From positions 124,001 through 188,000 of the forward strand of contig NZ_JALAZE010000002.1 in NCBI RefSeq assembly GCF_022809095.1: DNA of 64,000 bases. Reading direction: 5' to 3'. Below the pieces are notes generated by a model. The model was not told where the DNA came from and ran no database searches. It saw only the letters and a list, made by a program, of their open reading frames with translations. Source of the stretch: Bacillus kexueae (GTDB lineage Bacteria > Bacillota > Bacilli > Bacillales > Aeribacillaceae). Every line of letters starts with the position of its first letter. Position 1 is the first letter of the stretch. Of this stretch, positions 56,881 to 64,000 are shown in pieces. Position numbers and translations under genes: made by a program.

Positions 56881-57164
56881 CTTTTTACTCTACAAGCTTT
56901 TACAACGGTATTTATCGTCCTTGTAGAGTGAATGCGAAAGGAACCTATTGCATTTTACATGTACAAAAATTCCCATGAGAATAGATGATAGAACGACAAA
57001 GTCAGGGAAAGATAGTAATCGGACGAGCAACCGAGTGGGCTTTTTAAAGTATGAATAGTAAGTAATTCAATTTTATGTAGACAATGGGATATAAGAGGTC
57101 CCAGTAGCTCGACAGTTGGTTCGTGAGATTGCGAAAATAACAAAGCTTTTTTAAAAAAAGTGTG

Positions 57165-57193
57165 TTGCAAAAACAATATAAACCATATATACT
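57165..57193 (+). promoter_or_regulatory. Sigma-A promoter of speD
   Basis: TTGCAA (57165-57170), 17-base spacer, TATACT (57188-57193). Initiation near 57200 falls exactly at the 5' edge of the structured leader. Confidence 0.7.
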
Positions 57194-57199
57194 ATGTTT

Positions 57200-57336
57200 C
57201 GTGAACTTCTTAAACGCAAGGTAATGTGACTACTTAAAGGGTTAGGACCTCTCTGGACTAACTTTCCCCCGTGGTAGTTGAACATGCCAAAGTGCGAAGA
57301 ATTCATAAAAAATTAAGTTAAAGGGGGACCATAACG
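57200..57336 (+). ncRNA. Structured leader RNA of speD, candidate translational control element
   Basis: Hand folding gives a long nested structure. P1: GAACTTCTT (57203-57211) with AAGAATTC (57297-57304), extended by CGCA (57215-57218) with TGCG (57293-57296). P2: GGTA.TGT.GACTAC (57220-57233) with GTAGTT.ACATGCC (57274-57288). P3: GGTTAG (57240-57245) with CTAACT (57258-57263), capped by GACCTCTCTGGA. On the 3' side of P3 the strand TCCCCC (57265-57270) is left free and is the perfect complement of GGGGGA (57323-57328), the speD Shine-Dalgarno sequence. There is no terminator, which points to control of translation. The ligand, if any, is unknown; S-adenosylmethionine or a polyamine would be natural for this gene. 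I do not recognise it as a named family. Confidence 0.6.
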
Positions 57337-57717
57337 ATGGAAACAATGGGACGTCACGTTATCTCTGAGTTATGGGGATGCGATTTTGATAAGTTAAACG
57401 ATATGGATTTTATTGAAAAAACATTTGTTGATGCAGCATTAAAATCTGGTGCTGAAATTCGCGAGGTTGCGTTTCATAAATTTGCGCCTCAAGGTGTCAG
57501 CGGAGTTGTCATTATTTCTGAATCACATTTAACAATTCACAGCTTTCCTGAGCATGGCTATGCAAGCATCGATGTTTATACATGCGGTGATTTAGATCCA
57601 AACATTGCAGCTGACTATATTGCGGAAGCACTTGGTGCAGAAACGCGTGAAAATATTGAAATCCCACGTGGAATGGGACCTGTGCAAGTGAAGCAAAAAC
57701 AAGCCAATGTACTGTAA
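57337..57717 (+). CDS. speD: S-adenosylmethionine decarboxylase proenzyme
   Basis: Makes decarboxylated SAM, the aminopropyl donor for spermidine. The 126-residue proenzyme self-cleaves between Glu62 and Ser63 ([11 protein letters not shown]), turning Ser63 into the pyruvoyl cofactor; His68 and Cys83 (YTCGD) are present for processing and catalysis. AAAGGGGGACC precedes the ATG by nine bases and is complementary to a CCCCC strand in the leader. It is followed by its own terminator, so it is a single-gene unit. Confidence 0.97.
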   Translation: METMGRHVISELWGCDFDKLNDMDFIEKTFVDAALKSGAEIREVAFHKFAPQGVSGVVIISESHLTIHSFPEHGYASIDVYTCGDLDPNIAADYIAEALGAETRENIEIPRGMGPVQVKQKQANVL

Positions 57718-57737
57718 AAGGAAATAATGAAAAGTTT

Positions 57738-57770
57738 AGAGGTGTCAGATATTAATCTGCACCTCTTTTT
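57738..57770 (+). terminator. Terminator of speD
   Basis: AGAGGTGTCAGAT / ATCTGCACCTCT stem with a short loop and a T-tail. Confidence 0.9.
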
Positions 57771-57816
57771 GTTATATGATAGAAGTATATCGTTTTAGTA
57801 AGTGGGGTTGATAAGG

Positions 57817-58197
57817 ATGTTGCAAAAAATACAATCAATTTTTACCAATCAACAAGAAACGAGAGAACACCACGACGATCCTCAATTACGAAGTCGCTAC
57901 TATAAAGTTACTAAGAAAACGGCAATAGCAACACTACAAGAAGTTTTCAAACAGTTGCAGGGCTTTGAGGTCGGGCATGTATCAGAAGAACGTGGTGAAA
58001 TGAGTGTAAATGTAAAGCTTAGAAAAAAAGCATTTATGGTTGTGTCTGTTGTTACTGTTCGCCCATTTGAAACAGCAATTGACTTTACGGTGTCTACAGA
58101 AACGCCACTTCCAATTGACTTTGGTTTTAGTAAACAAGTTATCGCTTCTTTGTACCAACAATTGGATCAAAAGTTGCCGAAAGTCGATCGAAACTAG
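57817..58197 (+). CDS. Conserved cytosolic protein of unknown function
   Basis: A 126-residue soluble protein without signal peptide or membrane segment. It starts MLQKIQSIFTNQQETREHHD, then SRYYKVTKKTAIATLQEVFK and a beta-rich part (VNVKLRKKAFMVVSVVTVRP, AIDFTVSTETPLPIDFGFSK). I do not recognise a characterised family. ATG 57817 is preferred to GTG 57802; GTGGGG lies upstream. It sits between speD and nrdR as a probable single gene. Confidence 0.75.
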   Translation: MLQKIQSIFTNQQETREHHDDPQLRSRYYKVTKKTAIATLQEVFKQLQGFEVGHVSEERGEMSVNVKLRKKAFMVVSVVTVRPFETAIDFTVSTETPLPIDFGFSKQVIASLYQQLDQKLPKVDRN

Positions 58198-58298
58198 CAT
58201 TTATGTGATTGACAAGCTTGTTTATTAAAGTTCTTTTTAATATGATGATAGTAGGCTAACGTGGTAGGTGCAATCACTATAGAAATGGAGATGGTCAT

Positions 58299-58757
58299 AT
58301 GAAATGTCCTTCCTGTCATCACCAAGGTACAAGAGTGCTTGATTCTCGTCCAGTAGATGAAGGAAAATCAATCCGAAGACGGAGGGAATGTGAAGATTGC
58401 CAATACCGATTCACGACATTTGAAAAAGTGGAAGAGATACCTCTTATCGTTGTGAAAAAGGAAGGGACTAGAGAAGAATTTAGTCGTGAAAAGATGCTTC
58501 GTGGTCTCATCAAAGCTTGTGAAAAGCGCCCAGTTGCATTGAAGCAATTGGAAGATTTGTCGCACGAAATTGAAAAAGAATTGAGAAATCAAGGGGTTTC
58601 AGAAGTGAATAGCGATGCGATTGGTGAGATGGTTATGGATCGCTTAGCGGAAATAGATGACGTAGCGTATGTACGCTTTGCTTCGGTATATAGGCAATTT
58701 AAAGATATAAATGTCTTCATTGAAGAGTTAAAGGAATTAATCAAAAAAGAACGCTAA
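58299..58757 (+). CDS. nrdR: Transcriptional repressor NrdR
   Basis: Zinc-ribbon/ATP-cone repressor of ribonucleotide reductase genes that senses ATP/dATP. Cysteines C3, C6, C31 and C34 (MKCPSCHH ... [13 protein letters not shown]) form the zinc ribbon, followed by the ATP-cone ([20 protein letters not shown]). Length is 152 residues, as usual. Position before dnaB-dnaI is typical for Bacillus. Confidence 0.97.
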   Translation: MKCPSCHHQGTRVLDSRPVDEGKSIRRRRECEDCQYRFTTFEKVEEIPLIVVKKEGTREEFSREKMLRGLIKACEKRPVALKQLEDLSHEIEKELRNQGVSEVNSDAIGEMVMDRLAEIDDVAYVRFASVYRQFKDINVFIEELKELIKKER

Positions 58758-58788
58758 AAGAGCTTAAAGGTAAATAAGCTCTTTTTTT
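58756..58788 (+). terminator. Terminator of nrdR
   Basis: AAGAGCTTA / TAAGCTCTT hairpin overlapping the stop codon, with seven T. Confidence 0.8.
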
Positions 58789-58817
58789 AAACGGTTATAG
58801 AAAGGTTTGAGTAACGA

Positions 58818-60215
58818 GTGAACTATCATTGGAAAGAGCTAGTACCCGTCGATCGCTACGTAGTTCGTACCAATGGTATGCTACATGATTATGATCGTAA
58901 AGTTATGACAATGCTATACCAACCGTTAATTGGTGTGAAAGCGTATAGTTTGTTTATGTCACTTTGGAGTGAAGTGGAGGAAAATAAACTTTCCGGTTCT
59001 GAATCCACACACCATGTATTAATGAGCATGATGCAACTGCCGTTAAATGAGATTTATCAAGAGCGATTAAAGCTTGAAGGATTGGGGCTATTAAAAACGT
59101 ACGTGGCAGAAGAAATAGATACGAAAAAATTTATTTACGAATTACAACCACCTCTTTCCCCGAAATGGTTTTTTCAAGACGGCATGTTAAATGTTTTTTT
59201 ATATAATCGGGTAGGGAAAAACCGGTATCAGCAATTAAAAGCCTTTTTCTCGGACGAGTCCATGAATGAAAAAGCGAGAAATATTACACGCAATTTTGAT
59301 GAAGTATTTCAATCCGTCTTATTGTCAGAGTTGAAGACAGAACCGGAAGAAGGAATGGAATTAGCAAGGGATTATGTCGACCGATCTAAAGGAGCTACTG
59401 TTTCGGTTGGCGATGAAGTGTTTGACTTTTCGTTATTTTTAGCTGGCATTTCCGAGAACCTCATCCCGAAAAAGTCGATTACGCCTTCTGTGAAAGAAGC
59501 CATTAAAAAGCTATCATATGTTTATTCAATTGGCCCAATTGAAATGAAAAATGTCGTATTAGATGCGATGGATGTAAATGAAGAGGTTAATATTGAAAAA
59601 CTAAGAAAATCAGCTCGTGATTGGTATCAGTTAGAATATGGTGGAGAGCTTCCTTCATTGGTGGAGAAGGTTCAACCCATTGCTTATCGTGTGGCTAAAT
59701 CAGATCATCTAGATGATAAAGATCGTGAGCTAATTGAACAGTTAGAATCTCTTACACCGAAGCAATTTCTCGTCGATATCTCTGGTGGAATTGAACCAGC
59801 GCCCTCTGATTTGCGCATACTAGAAGATGTTATGTTTAAATATCAGCTTCTACCTGGTGTTGTAAATGTCTTAGTCTATTATGTCATGCTTAGAACGGAC
59901 ATGAAGCTACAAAAAGGGTATGTTGAAAAGATAGCAAGCCATTGGGGAAGAAAAGGTGTGAAAACGGTAAAAGAGGCAGTGGAAATGGCGAAGAAAGAGC
60001 ATCGTCAATACCAAGAGTGGGCGGAAGCTAAAACATCCAATGATAAGAAAAGAAGGCCAATTATCCGTAAAGAAAAATTACCGAAGTGGTTGAAAAATAA
60101 TCAAAATGAAGAGACGGTAGAAAAAGAAATTGATGATGAAGAGTTTGAGCGAGAACGAAGGAAATTAGAAGAAAAAATTAAACGGTTTAAAAATAAACAA
60201 AAGAATGAAGAATGA
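58818..60215 (+). CDS. dnaB: Replication initiation and membrane attachment protein DnaB
   Basis: Firmicute helicase-loading factor that works with DnaD and DnaI to load the replicative helicase (DnaC) at oriC and stalled forks; it is unrelated to the E. coli helicase of the same name. The 465-residue protein has the N-terminal winged-helix region (MTMLYQPLIGVKAYSLFMSL), a DnaB/DnaD domain and a basic, charged C-terminus (KEIDDEEFERERRKLEEKIK). The GTG start has only a weak AAAGG site. dnaI starts 14 bases after its stop. Confidence 0.95.
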   Translation: MNYHWKELVPVDRYVVRTNGMLHDYDRKVMTMLYQPLIGVKAYSLFMSLWSEVEENKLSGSESTHHVLMSMMQLPLNEIYQERLKLEGLGLLKTYVAEEIDTKKFIYELQPPLSPKWFFQDGMLNVFLYNRVGKNRYQQLKAFFSDESMNEKARNITRNFDEVFQSVLLSELKTEPEEGMELARDYVDRSKGATVSVGDEVFDFSLFLAGISENLIPKKSITPSVKEAIKKLSYVYSIGPIEMKNVVLDAMDVNEEVNIEKLRKSARDWYQLEYGGELPSLVEKVQPIAYRVAKSDHLDDKDRELIEQLESLTPKQFLVDISGGIEPAPSDLRILEDVMFKYQLLPGVVNVLVYYVMLRTDMKLQKGYVEKIASHWGRKGVKTVKEAVEMAKKEHRQYQEWAEAKTSNDKKRRPIIRKEKLPKWLKNNQNEETVEKEIDDEEFERERRKLEEKIKRFKNKQKNEE

Positions 60216-60229
60216 AAGGAGGGGTAGCA

Positions 60230-61168
60230 ATGGAATCGATTGAAAAGAGTTTACAAGGGCTTGTGAAACGGCAAGATTTTCAGGAGCGATTTAATCAGTT
60301 ACGAAAAACCGTTTTAGCAGATCCGAAAATAAAACAATTTATTCAAGAGCACTCATCGGAAATTGATCGAGCGATGATTGACCGCTCTTTAGTCAAATTG
60401 TATGAATTTACGGGGCAAAGTAAAAATTGTGAACAGTGTAGCTCATTTGAGCAATGTAAAAATTTAGTTAAAGGGTATACCCCATCTCTTGTTATTCAAG
60501 GAAAGACTATTGATTGTACGTATAATGAGTGTGCAAAAAAAATAGCGTATGAAGAGCGAAAACGTCACGAGTCGTTAGTGAAAAGTATGTACATTCCAAA
60601 AGAAGTTCTTCGAGCAGAACTAGACAATATTGCGTTAGATGATAAGAGTAGACTACAAGTTGTGAGCTATGCTCATGATTTTGTTGAACAGTATTCGAAT
60701 GGAAAACAAATGAAAGGCTTGTATTTACACGGTCCATTTGGGGTAGGGAAAACATATGTCATTTCGGCTATCGCGAATGAACTTGCTGCGAAAAATATCC
60801 CATCGATGATTGTGTATGTTCCCGAATTTATGCGTGAATTAAAAGGTTCTATTCATGATCAATCATTAAACGAAAAAGTAGATGCTGTGAAAAATGTGCG
60901 TGTTCTTATGCTGGATGATATTGGCGCTGAATCCATGTCCAGTTGGATGAGAGATGACATATTAGGAGCGATCCTCCAATATCGAATGCTTGAGAATTTG
61001 CCTACATTTTTTACCTCAAATTTTGATTTGGACGGATTGCAACATCACCTCACATATTCTCAACGTGGGGAGATGGAAGAAGTTAAAGCGTTGAGAATTA
61101 TGGAGCGAATAAAATATTTAGCTACACCGATGGAGCTGGAAGGAAAGAATCGACGACTGGAAAATTAA
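60230..61168 (+). CDS. dnaI: Helicase loader DnaI
   Basis: AAA+ ATPase that loads the replicative helicase. The 312-residue protein has an N-terminal helicase-binding region with a cysteine cluster (NCEQCSSFEQCKN and DCTYNECAK), then Walker A GPFGVGKT at about 168-175, Walker B VLMLDDIGAES and a sensor region FFTSNFDLD. The start MESIEKSLQG follows AAAGGAGGGG. Last gene of the dnaB-dnaI operon. Confidence 0.96.
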   Translation: MESIEKSLQGLVKRQDFQERFNQLRKTVLADPKIKQFIQEHSSEIDRAMIDRSLVKLYEFTGQSKNCEQCSSFEQCKNLVKGYTPSLVIQGKTIDCTYNECAKKIAYEERKRHESLVKSMYIPKEVLRAELDNIALDDKSRLQVVSYAHDFVEQYSNGKQMKGLYLHGPFGVGKTYVISAIANELAAKNIPSMIVYVPEFMRELKGSIHDQSLNEKVDAVKNVRVLMLDDIGAESMSSWMRDDILGAILQYRMLENLPTFFTSNFDLDGLQHHLTYSQRGEMEEVKALRIMERIKYLATPMELEGKNRRLEN

Positions 61169-61221
61169 CATGAATGCGTGAGCTGTTTTTGTAAAAATGT
61201 TTCTAATTTAACATGAAATGA

Positions 61222-61450
61222 TAGGCGAAAGGTGGCGACCCCTGCGGGACCAGCACGAGCTGCAGACCCAGCAGACGAGCTTGCGAGTTGAGAAGGAGAT
61301 AATTGAATGAACCTCTGCTAAAAGCGGCCACGTCCTGTGGCCAACACGTCCTGTGCAAGTCCGGAAAGTGTGTGCGACCGAAATGAAATCAACTGAATTT
61401 CATTTACGAAGAAAGGGGCTGTCCTTTTTGGTTTTTGGACAGCCCCTTCT
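61222..61450 (+). repeat. Second interspersed repeat family, copy ending in a terminator hairpin
   Basis: GCGAAAGGTGGCGACCCCTG, CAGCACGAGCTGCAGACCCA, AGACGAGCTTGCGAGTTGAG and a later CGGAAAGTGTGTGCGACCG are shared with 15715-15950 and, inverted, 39540-39725. It ends in AAGGGGCTGTCC/GGACAGCCCCTT (61413-61448), which can terminate dnaB-dnaI. A direct pair of GGCCACGTCCTGTG-like words is seen near 61327-61355. Confidence 0.7.
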
Positions 61451-61457
61451 TATGTAC

Positions 61458-61624
61458 TTGTTACAGGAAGTTTAAGTTCAATAAAGTATTCTCTTTACAG
61501 TTTTTTTGGTGTCTAGCTCCAAGCGCCATCAGCTCGGGTTGCTTTGGCCTTGCTGTGGCGACGGAAGCCTCCTCGCAGGTTCTAAAGCGCCCTTCGCCTA
61601 AGGATTGCGCTTTGCGCTTTTCTT
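61458..61624 (+). repeat. Terminator-associated interspersed repeat, copy G
   Basis: Begins TTGTTACAGGAAGTTTAAG ten bases after the hairpin of the previous repeat. Several substitutions (GGTTGCTTTGGCC; GGTTCTAAAGCGCC; AAGGATTGCGC) keep pairing through G-U, suggesting the fold is maintained. Between its end and ytxC only a small GGTGTT/AACACC hairpin is noted. Confidence 0.86.
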
Positions 61625-61846
61625 ACTTTACTATAAATGAATATGGAAATTCTTGTGGTATTGTTAAAAGGGCATTCGTTGCGTAGGAGGTGTTGCAAAC
61701 GAACACCACCTCATCAATGGTCGATGAACTTATTGCATCAATCTCTTTCGACAAGACTGTTTTATAAAAGACATTGATTTTACTTCTAAAGAAGCCAAGT
61801 CTCCCATATACATAGAAGCAGGTGTTGGGAAAAAGGGGGGAGACTG

Positions 61847-62692
61847 GTGGTTCAAATTGTACTCTCAACAAAAAAAGAAGCAGATCACTTTTTAAACATA
61901 CTAATTGATATGATAACATTTGGGCGTGACACCGTGTGGAAAGAAAAAGAAAATGTGGTCACATGTAAAAGTGAAAAATGGTATGAATTTTTGGAAGAAG
62001 TATTGTTACCATCTCTTTTAACGTTTATGACAAGAGTTAAGGAACCTCAACTGCTCTTATCTATTATTCGGGATCGGTTTTATTTTACAGATGAAGATGA
62101 ACAGCAGCAAATTTTACATATAGCTCAAAGTATTATAGAGGGTGAGCGTCACGAAATTCCTCAGGTGAAGCAGTTTGAGCCGAGAGAGTCTTTTTTACGT
62201 TCGTCTTTTCTGAGCTTCTTGCATCCAAATCTTGATTTTTTTATGGAATCATTTATTCGTTTTCGCCTGAATCATTATGTAGAACGATTATGTGAATATG
62301 TTGAAATTTCAATTGAAGAGTACAAGCTAGAGCAAGAGTATCAAAGCTTTATACAAAGTTTGCGCGACTATATTATGAAAAAGGAACCGAAAGTTCACCA
62401 CCTCCATATACTTCACGAGGGTTCTTCTCGTTTTGCTATTTACGGTGAAGCTTTTCTTGAATTCTCTCCTGAGGATTTGAAAAGGTCAATTGACCGAGAT
62501 TTTATTTATCAGCATCCGATGTACATCGATTCGCATTTGCTTGCTCCACTCGTTTCGATGGCTCCCAAGTATATTTCTCTTTATTCGGATGATCAGGACG
62601 AAGGGATGATTGTAACGATTCAAAATATTTTTCAAGAGCGGTTGGAGCTCATCTCGCGTTCATTATTTTACGAGCGAAAAGTTTCTTTTTAG
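61847..62692 (+). CDS. ytxC: Putative sporulation protein YtxC
   Basis: A 281-residue protein of the YtxC family, conserved in spore formers and of unknown activity. It is predicted mostly helical with hydrophobic patches (EVLLPSLLTFMTRV; SFLSFLHPNLDFFMESFIRF) but no obvious transmembrane helix. The GTG start follows AAAGGGGGGAG. The location between dnaI and thrS is as in B. subtilis. Confidence 0.88.
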   Translation: MVQIVLSTKKEADHFLNILIDMITFGRDTVWKEKENVVTCKSEKWYEFLEEVLLPSLLTFMTRVKEPQLLLSIIRDRFYFTDEDEQQQILHIAQSIIEGERHEIPQVKQFEPRESFLRSSFLSFLHPNLDFFMESFIRFRLNHYVERLCEYVEISIEEYKLEQEYQSFIQSLRDYIMKKEPKVHHLHILHEGSSRFAIYGEAFLEFSPEDLKRSIDRDFIYQHPMYIDSHLLAPLVSMAPKYISLYSDDQDEGMIVTIQNIFQERLELISRSLFYERKVSF

Positions 62693-62698
62693 CATAAC

Positions 62699-62727
62699 TT
62701 GATTTCATAGAGAAATCCGTCTATAAT
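62699..62727 (+). promoter_or_regulatory. Sigma-A promoter of the thrS T-box transcript
   Basis: TTGATT (62699-62704), 17-base spacer, TATAAT (62722-62727), beginning seven bases after the ytxC stop. Confidence 0.75.
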
Positions 62728-62734
62728 ACGGGTA

Positions 62735-63001
62735 AACCTCATAATTACAAGTTATGATGAGGACATGGGAGTATTATGACGGTTCCCAGAGAGGGAAGGC
62801 ATAGGCTGAAACCTTCCTAACACGAGTAGTGCTCTTACCACCTCTAAACTTCAGTAGTGAACGGTATGTACTTAGTAATTACTGACGCTTAACACCCGTT
62901 AACGTGTCTTGAGCCAACCATTTTTATTAATGTTTGGGAACAAGGGTGGAACCACGAGATGTACATAATACTCGTCCCTTTTTTAGGGACGGGTTTTTTT
63001 A
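62735..63001 (+). ncRNA. Threonine T-box leader of thrS
   Basis: The T-box AGGGTGGAACCACG is at 62943-62956, and the terminator CTCGTCCCT/AGGGACGGG with a T-tail is at about 62970-63001. In stem I, AGTA lies at about 62770 and the opposite strand of the specifier loop has ACC at 62837-62839 followed by A, a threonine codon matching the downstream gene. Uncharged tRNA-Thr would stabilise the antiterminator and raise thrS expression. Confidence 0.93.
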
Positions 63002-63033
63002 TTTGTAAAAAAAGTTTTGAAGGAGTGACAAAG

Positions 63034-64000
63034 ATGTCAGAAGTTGTAAAAATTACATTTCCTGATGGAGTAGTAAAGGAGTTCCAAAAAGGAATCACAA
63101 CAGAAGAAATTGCTGCTTCTATTAGCCCAGGGCTTAAGAAAAAATCAATTGCTGGTAAATTAGATGGAAATCTCATTGATTTAAGCACACCAATTGAAAA
63201 TGATGGTGCGATTGAAATTGTTACGCAAGGTTCTGAGGATGCACTAGAAATTTTACGCCATAGTACTGCTCACCTTATGGCACAAGCGATCAAGCGTTTA
63301 TATAAAGATGTAAAGCTTGGAGTAGGTCCTGTTATTGAAAACGGGTTTTATTATGATATTGATATGGAAGAAGCGATTACTCCTGAAGATCTTCCGAAAA
63401 TCGAAAAAGAGATGAAAAAAATTGTAGGAGAAAACTTGCCAGTCATTCGTAAAGAAGTCAGCCGCAATGAGGCGAAAAAAATGTACGAAGAGATTGGTGA
63501 CCATTTAAAATTGGAGTTAATTGATGACATTCCAGAGGGTGAATCAATTTCCATTTATGAACAAGGAGAATTCTTTGATTTATGTCGTGGTGTACACGTC
63601 CCGTCTACTGGTAAGATTAAAGAGTTTAAATTATTAAGCGTTGCTGGAGCTTATTGGCGTGGAGACAGTAACAACAAGATGCTTCAACGTATTTACGGAA
63701 CGGCATTCTTTACTAAAGAGGACTTAAAAGAACATTTACGCTTGTTAGAAGAAGCGAAAGAGCGTGACCACCGTAAATTAGGGAAAGAGCTCAACTTATT
63801 CACAACATCCCAAAAAGTCGGACAAGGTTTACCGCTATGGATGCCGAAAGGGGCGACAATTCGTCGTACAATCGAACGATACATTGTGGATAAAGAAGTT
63901 CAACTTGGATATGAACATGTTTATACACCGGTGTTAGGTAGCGTTGATTTATATAAAACGTCTGGTCACTGGGATCATTATCAAGAAGATATGTTCCCGA
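63034..64000 (+). CDS. thrS: Threonyl-tRNA synthetase, N-terminal part (3' end outside window)
   Basis: Charges tRNA-Thr. The frame is open from ATG 63034 to the window edge (322 codons), about half of the usual length near 640. Visible are the TGS domain ([18 protein letters not shown]), the editing domain with [15 protein letters not shown] and [13 protein letters not shown], and the beginning of the catalytic core ([15 protein letters not shown]). AGGAGTGACAAAG precedes the ATG, and a T-box leader lies upstream. Confidence 0.97.
   Translation, partial: MSEVVKITFPDGVVKEFQKGITTEEIAASISPGLKKKSIAGKLDGNLIDLSTPIENDGAIEIVTQGSEDALEILRHSTAHLMAQAIKRLYKDVKLGVGPVIENGFYYDIDMEEAITPEDLPKIEKEMKKIVGENLPVIRKEVSRNEAKKMYEEIGDHLKLELIDDIPEGESISIYEQGEFFDLCRGVHVPSTGKIKEFKLLSVAGAYWRGDSNNKMLQRIYGTAFFTKEDLKEHLRLLEEAKERDHRKLGKELNLFTTSQKVGQGLPLWMPKGATIRRTIERYIVDKEVQLGYEHVYTPVLGSVDLYKTSGHWDHYQEDMFP

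Noticed and set aside
57200-57336. speD leader as an S-box (SAM-I) riboswitch
   Set aside because: The characteristic AGAGAGGTGGAGGGACTGGC-like core and terminator are absent, so SAM-I was excluded; it is reported as an unassigned structured leader.
61222-61450. CRISPR-like direct repeats
   Set aside because: The repeated words (such as CACGTCCTGTG) occur only twice and lie within a known dispersed repeat; there is no regular spacer pattern and no cas gene.
61435-61686. Plus-strand ORF of 83 codons
   Set aside because: It reads through repeat copy G and has no good start signal.

Overview
The window is one contiguous, almost fully co-oriented piece of a Bacillaceae chromosome (low-GC, endospore-forming Firmicute). 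The evidence is the gene order, which follows the Bacillus subtilis thiI-to-thrS segment nearly gene for gene, plus sporulation genes (sspA, ytfJ, ytrH/ytrI, ytvI, ytaF, ytxC), AGGAGG-type ribosome binding sites, frequent GTG/TTG starts, a T-box leader and CcpA/CcpC/CcpN-type sites. The species cannot be named from the sequence. No prophage, insertion sequence with transposase, rRNA, tRNA or CRISPR array was seen.

Layout. 1-7.3 kb: end of thiI, sspA, an acyl-CoA synthetase, NAD kinase (minus strand), sppA, yteJ, ytfI, ytfJ and tpx. 7.6-20.3 kb: ytxK, ackA, an EcsC-family gene, moaB, a minus-strand small gene, argGH, a small ytzD-like gene, an SDR oxidoreductase, ald and an EAL-HDOD gene. 20.4-29.9 kb: ytkL, a small membrane protein, ytoI, ytpI (minus), nrnA, ytrI/ytrH (minus) and dnaE. 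30-37.7 kb: malic enzyme, a FadR/GntR regulator, accDA, pfkA, pyk and an FxsA-family gene. 37.7-44.4 kb: ytvI (minus), ytwI, citZ-icd-mdh and a MaoC-like gene. 44.9-57 kb: phoPR, hflK-hflC, polA, mutM, ytaF, coaE and gapB. 57.2-64 kb: speD, a small conserved gene, nrdR, dnaB, dnaI, ytxC and the start of thrS.

The genes cover central carbon flow (Pfk, Pyk, malic enzyme, acetyl-CoA carboxylase, acetate kinase, the first TCA steps, gluconeogenic GapB), replication and repair (DnaE, PolA, MutM, DnaB/DnaI, NrdR), arginine synthesis, phosphate signalling and sporulation. Regulatory DNA is legible at many points: a cre ahead of ackA, a CcpC-type dyad and a downstream cre at citZ, two tandem CcpN-type sites at gapB, a GntR-type palindrome at the malic-enzyme start site, a consensus sigma-W promoter ahead of hflKC, and a threonine T-box ahead of thrS.

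The most unusual signals are (i) a strongly structured leader of about 137 nt upstream of speD, with an unpaired CCCCC strand complementary to the speD Shine-Dalgarno sequence; (ii) a family of about 170 bp interspersed repeats, predicted to fold as a three-way junction, nearly all starting at the T-tract of a rho-independent terminator; and (iii) hflK/hflC, inserted relative to B. subtilis between phoR and polA and preceded by a sigma-W promoter. Two further degenerate repeat families occupy most of the remaining long intergenic gaps.
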